The position numbers and the translations under genes are program-made. Source: JAWLCQ01 sp041687095 (GTDB lineage Bacteria > Planctomycetota > Phycisphaerae > SM23-33). Taken from it: a stretch of DNA of 8,051 nt. The notes beneath the pieces are model-generated. The model did not search any database. It had not been told where the DNA came from and saw nothing but the letters and a program-made list of their open reading frames with translations. Positions 5,326 through 8,051 of the stretch are shown here, one piece after another (within the stretch, counting starts at the first letter, position 1; each line of letters opens with the position of its first letter). The DNA lies in NCBI GenBank assembly GCA_041687095.1, contig JAWLCQ010000202.1:1-8051 (forward strand), in the 5' to 3' direction.

Positions 5326-6210
5326 TCACTCCCGCCGGAGCACCTCGTTCATCGACCCCGTCCGGTAGCCCGCCAGATCCATGGCCACGTAGGCGTAGCC
5401 CGCCTGCTTGAGGGCGTCCACGACGCGTTGGCGGGCGGCGAGGAGGTCGTCCATGCGGCCGGGGGGCACCTCGATGCGGGCGACGGGCCCGTGGTCGCGG
5501 ACGCGGCAGGCGGGGAAGCCCAGGTCCCGCAGCGCACTCTCCGCCCGCTCCACGCGGCCGAGGCGCTCGGGGGTGACGGCGGTCTCGTACGGCAGGCGGC
5601 TGGCGAGGCAGGCCATGGCGGGCTTGCGCCAGGTCTCCAGCCCCAGCAGGCGGAGCACCTCGCGGACGTCCGCCTTCGTCAGACCGGCGTCCATCAGCGG
5701 GCTGCGGACGCCCAGCTTCCGCCCGGCCTCCAGCCCGGGGCGGTAGTCCCCGGCGTCGTCGGCGTTGTTCCCGCACAGCACCGCCGCCAGCCCGCGCGAG
5801 TGCGCCAGCTCCGTAAGGCGGGTGAAGAGTTCGGTCTTGCACCAGAAGCACCGGTCGGGCCCGTTGCGGACGTAGCGCGGGTCCTCCATCTCGCAGGTGG
5901 CAACCTCCACCAGTTCCACGCCCAGCCGCCCCGCCAGTTCCCGCGCCTCGGCCAGCTCCCGCTCGGGCAGGCTGGGCGAGACCCCCACGGCCGCCACCAC
6001 CCGCTCGCACCCCAGCACACGCACCGCCAGCGCCAGCACGCAGGTGCTGTCCACCCCGGCCGAAAAGGCCACAACGGCACTCGGGATTGAGCCAACCGCA
6101 TCGACGACCCGCAGCAACTTGGCCCGCAAGGCCGGGGCCGCATCAGAAAACCCCAAGGGCCGCTCGCCGCCGGCAGACGTCACAAGATCCGCATCATCCG
6201 TATGTTGCAT
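5326..6210 (-). CDS. larE: ATP-dependent sacrificial sulfur transferase LarE
   Basis: LarE inserts sulfur into the carboxylated nicotinate mononucleotide precursor of the nickel-pincer cofactor of lactate racemase and related enzymes. It is cytoplasmic and of the PP-loop ATPase family; 294 residues is normal. The PP-loop reads AFSAGVDST (48-56), with Ala at the usual first Gly. GNNADD (147-152) and the C-terminal GYRTGSMNE (281-289) are typical of the family. Three conserved cysteines are present: CFWC (C121, C124) and C201 in KPAMACLASR. C201 corresponds to the sacrificial Cys (C176) of the Lactobacillus enzyme. The extra CxxC is the pattern of LarE forms that hold a [4Fe-4S] cluster and need not be consumed. 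The start ATG at 6210 has GGAG about 7 nt upstream. It is divergent from cysH; no larA, larB or larC is in the window. Confidence 0.9.
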   Translation of the reverse strand: MQHTDDADLVTSAGGERPLGFSDAAPALRAKLLRVVDAVGSIPSAVVAFSAGVDSTCVLALAVRVLGCERVVAAVGVSPSLPERELAEARELAGRLGVELVEVATCEMEDPRYVRNGPDRCFWCKTELFTRLTELAHSRGLAAVLCGNNADDAGDYRPGLEAGRKLGVRSPLMDAGLTKADVREVLRLLGLETWRKPAMACLASRLPYETAVTPERLGRVERAESALRDLGFPACRVRDHGPVARIEVPPGRMDDLLAARQRVVDALKQAGYAYVAMDLAGYRTGSMNEVLRRE

Positions 6211-6262
6211 CTCAGCTCTCCGCGTCTCACCGCCGGGACTACCGGACGGCCATGGATTCCGC

Positions 6263-6291
6263 TTGACGCGTCCGCCATGGAAGGCAATAAT
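6263..6291 (+). promoter_or_regulatory. Promoter for cysH and the E1-like gene
   Basis: TTGACG (6263-6268) and AATAAT (6286-6291) are separated by 17 bp; each matches the sigma70 consensus at five of six positions. Transcription would start near 6298, leaving a leader of about 128 nt before cysH. The A+T-rich patch 6285-6330 probably also holds the divergent larE promoter. A weak dyad TGGT...ACCA (6305-6324) and a CAAGAG direct repeat (6312-6317, 6323-6328) lie just after the start point and could be an operator. Confidence 0.6.
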
Positions 6292-6426
6292 CTACTATCC
6301 CTACTGGTCTACAAGAGATTACCAAGAGCATACGGGTTTCGGCCGCCCAAGTCAACAGGCGCCGTTCGGATCGGCCCGGGCAGGAGATCAGGCATCGCCG
6401 CGGGCGGTGCGGGAAAGGAGCAGACC

Positions 6427-7170
6427 ATGGCAACAGACGTGACAGCACAGGCGGAGGTGGATCTCGACCGCCTGGGCCGGATGGGCCCCGAGGAGCTGCT
6501 GCGGTTCGCCTTCGAGGCCTTCGGAGACCGGGCGGCCATCGGGACGAGCCTGCAGAAGACCGGGCTGGTGCTGATGGACATGGCATCGCGTCTGGGCGTG
6601 GGGTGGCGGGTGTTCTTCGTGGACACGCTGCTCAACCACGACGAGACGTACGAGCTGCTGGCGGAGGTGGAGCAGCGGTACGGGGTCGAGGTCGAGCGGT
6701 TCGCTCCGGACCCCGAGGACATCGAATCGCTGCATCGCTCCGTGGGCCAGTACGCCCACTTCCTCGCCCGCCCCTCCTGCTGCCAGGTCCGCAAGGTGCT
6801 CCCGCTGCAGCGGGCGCTGGGGACGCTGGACGTGTGGATCGCCGGGCTCCGCGGGGACCAGTCCGAGCATCGCCGCGAGAGCGTCGCCAAGGCCCAGTAC
6901 GTCCCGGCCGCGGACGGACGGCAGATCCTCAAGCTCAACCCCCTGGCCAACTGGACCGCCGAGCAGGTCGAGCAGTACACGCGCGACCACGCCCTGCCGC
7001 ATAACAAACTCTACGACTACGAATCCCCCTACGGGGAGCGGTACCTCGTCATCGGATGCCGCCCCTGCCACATCCCCGTCCGCCCGGAGTTGGGTTCGCG
7101 GTCGGGCAAGTTCCCCTGGGAGCAGGGCAAGAAGGAGTGCGGACTGCATGAGAGCGGCGGCGGGATCTGA
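6427..7170 (+). CDS. cysH: Adenylylsulfate (APS) reductase, CysH family
   Basis: Assimilatory reductase that converts adenylylsulfate (or PAPS) to sulfite using thioredoxin-type electrons; cytoplasmic; 247 residues. The adenine-nucleotide alpha-hydrolase fold begins with GTSLQKTGLVLMDM (39-52). The conserved GLRGDQSEHR (140-149) is the family's GLRxxQSxxR motif. C118-C119 and C211-x-x-C214 are the four ligands of the [4Fe-4S] cluster that marks APS-type rather than cluster-free PAPS-type enzymes. C238 in the C-terminal ECGLH is the catalytic Cys. The CxxC region reads CRPCHIPV followed by SGKFPWE, where the commonest APS reductases have CTRPV and GRWWWE. ATG at 6427 is fixed by AAAGGAG six bases upstream; the open frame continues upstream to 6202 but without family sequence. 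The next gene overlaps its end by 23 bp. Confidence 0.93.
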   Translation: MATDVTAQAEVDLDRLGRMGPEELLRFAFEAFGDRAAIGTSLQKTGLVLMDMASRLGVGWRVFFVDTLLNHDETYELLAEVEQRYGVEVERFAPDPEDIESLHRSVGQYAHFLARPSCCQVRKVLPLQRALGTLDVWIAGLRGDQSEHRRESVAKAQYVPAADGRQILKLNPLANWTAEQVEQYTRDHALPHNKLYDYESPYGERYLVIGCRPCHIPVRPELGSRSGKFPWEQGKKECGLHESGGGI

Positions 7171-7960
7171 TCCCCTTTCGGCGGCGGCGCGACAGCACCG
7201 CTACGTGCGGCAGGTGGCGATGGCGGACCTGGGCCCACACGGGCAGCAGGCGCTGCGAAGCGCCCGCGCGCTGGTCGTGGGCGTGGGCGGGCTGGGGTCG
7301 TGGACGGCGGAGCTGCTCGCCCGCGCGGGCGTGGGGTTCCTGCGCCTGGTGGACAGCGACCGCGTGGAGATCGCCAACGTCCACCGCCAGGGCCTGTACG
7401 ACGAGTACGACGCGGCCGCGGGTTCGTGGAAGGTCGAGGCGGCGGCCGAGCGGCTGGCGCGGATCAACCGCGAGACGCGGACCGAGCCCGTGCCCCGCAG
7501 GCTCGACCGGCTCAGCGTGGAGGCGATGGCGGGCGACGTGGAGTTGATCCTGGACGGGACGGACAACTTCGCGACGCGGTTCTTGCTCAACGACTTCGCG
7601 GTGAAGCACCGGATTCCGTGGATTTTCGCGGGAGTGGTGGCAGGCGAGGCGCAGATCATGCCCGTCCTGCCCGGGCAGACCGCCTGCCTGCGGTGCATCC
7701 TGCCCACGCTGCCCCCCTCCTGCTCGGACCTCAACTGCCGCACGGAAGGCGTGCTGGGACCGGCGGTGACGGCGGCGGCGGCGTTCCAGGCGAGCGAAGC
7801 CATCAAGATCCTCTCCCGCCGCCCCCACGCCGTCAGCCCCTACCTGCTGAAGTTCGACGTGTGGAACAACCTCATGCAGCGACTGGACGTCTCCGCCCCC
7901 CCGGGCAAGGGCGAGTGCGCGTGCTGCGGAAAACGGGAGTTCGAGTACCTGGAGCCCTGA
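7148..7960 (+). CDS. ThiF/MoeB/HesA-family E1-like adenylyltransferase
   Basis: A 270-residue enzyme that should use ATP to adenylate the C-terminal Gly-Gly of a small ubiquitin-like sulfur carrier (MoaD, ThiS or CysO type). Seen in order: RYVRQ (18-22), nucleotide-binding GVGGLGS (45-51), DSDRVEIANVHRQ (69-81), DGTDNFATRFLLND (136-149), first zinc CxxC (C170, C173), C187 in NCRTEGVLGP at the catalytic-Cys position, and second zinc CxxC (C247, C250). There is no C-terminal rhodanese domain, so it is the short bacterial form. It begins inside cysH (23-bp overlap) with AAGGAG about 10 nt upstream, so translation is probably coupled. The pairing with cysH suggests a role in making thiocarboxylate sulfur carriers for cysteine, molybdopterin or thiamin. 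Which carrier cannot be told, since none lies in the window. Confidence 0.9.
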   Translation: MRAAAGSDPLSAAARQHRYVRQVAMADLGPHGQQALRSARALVVGVGGLGSWTAELLARAGVGFLRLVDSDRVEIANVHRQGLYDEYDAAAGSWKVEAAAERLARINRETRTEPVPRRLDRLSVEAMAGDVELILDGTDNFATRFLLNDFAVKHRIPWIFAGVVAGEAQIMPVLPGQTACLRCILPTLPPSCSDLNCRTEGVLGPAVTAAAAFQASEAIKILSRRPHAVSPYLLKFDVWNNLMQRLDVSAPPGKGECACCGKREFEYLEP

Positions 7961-8002
7961 CCCCAAACCCCGAGAGAAAGCACATGGAATCCGCCGGGTG
8001 CT

Positions 8003-8051
8003 GGGTGCCACGGCTGCGGCGGGGGGGGCCGGGGGGCGGGCGGAGGGGCCG
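8003..8051. repeat. Second copy of the 16-bp repeat core plus G-rich tail
   Basis: 8003-8018 is identical to 2919-2934. Instead of the closing hairpin arm found there, it runs into G-rich low-complexity DNA (8019-8051) that reaches the window end. An ATG at 7984 after GAGAGAAAG opens a frame that only translates this repeat, so no gene is called. The copy may be truncated or expanded. Confidence 0.4.

Noticed and set aside
6202..6426. Upstream extension of cysH to an ATG at 6202
   Set aside because: The extension overlaps the larE start and the predicted promoter and has no family sequence; ATG 6427 has a strong ribosome site at proper spacing.
6298..6426. SAM-type riboswitch in the cysH leader
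   Set aside because: CAAGAG occurs twice, but the other conserved parts of the SAM-I core are missing and I could not draw its four-way junction.
7984..8051. Possible gene start at 7984 after GAGAGAAAG
   Set aside because: The frame immediately runs into the dispersed repeat and G-rich low-complexity DNA and is cut by the window end.

Overview
This is a G+C-rich bacterial window (about two thirds G+C by eye) with long gene-poor gaps, several families of dispersed non-coding repeats and a mixture of gene orientations. A planctomycete, perhaps of the Phycisphaerae type, fits best. The reasons are the secreted VWA protein with its GNEPATQ variant motif, the style of the intergenic repeats and the overall base use. 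This is an inference; there is no rRNA or other decisive marker in the window.

Left part (1-2815, minus strand): a secreted VWA-domain protein (176-1414) and a LysR-type regulator (1919-2815), separated by about 500 bp of non-coding DNA. That gap carries a 23-bp terminal inverted repeat pair (1515-1537 / 1856-1878) with several hairpins inside. Two tandem hairpins lie downstream of the VWA gene. From 2816 to 3160 there is no gene, only a dispersed hairpin repeat and then a clear promoter for a tRNA-Pro(GGG) gene (3161-3236), which ends in a strong hairpin terminator.

Middle part (3300-5260): a mosaic accessory patch. Three copies of a 70-75 bp palindromic repeat (3307-3381, 4237-4311, 5138-5207; the first two identical over 75 bp, the third with 5 substitutions over 70 bp) punctuate the region. 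Between copies 1 and 2 lies a minus-strand gene for an unrecognised two-helix membrane protein. Between copies 2 and 3 are two plus-strand prophage remnants: a frameshifted C-terminal piece of a major capsid protein, abutting copy 2, and the first 32 codons of a DUF2190-type capsid decoration protein, cut off at copy 3. A second minus-strand membrane-protein gene sits between them. This reads as a decayed prophage head module with palindromic elements at the breakpoints.

Right part (5326-7960): a sulfur-metabolism cluster. larE (minus) encodes an ATP-dependent sulfur-insertion enzyme of the PP-loop family. It is divergent from a plus-strand pair: a CysH-type adenylylsulfate reductase with the iron-sulfur Cys motifs, and an overlapping ThiF/MoeB-type E1-like adenylyltransferase. 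The plus-strand pair has a good sigma70-like promoter and a leader of about 128 nt. CysH makes sulfite from activated sulfate, LarE moves sulfur onto a nicotinate-derived cofactor, and the E1-like protein normally activates a small sulfur-carrier protein. A shared theme of sulfur acquisition and trafficking is therefore likely, although no carrier (ThiS/MoaD-like) or other lar gene lies inside the window. The window ends in another copy of a 16-bp repeat core seen at 2919, followed by G-rich low-complexity sequence.
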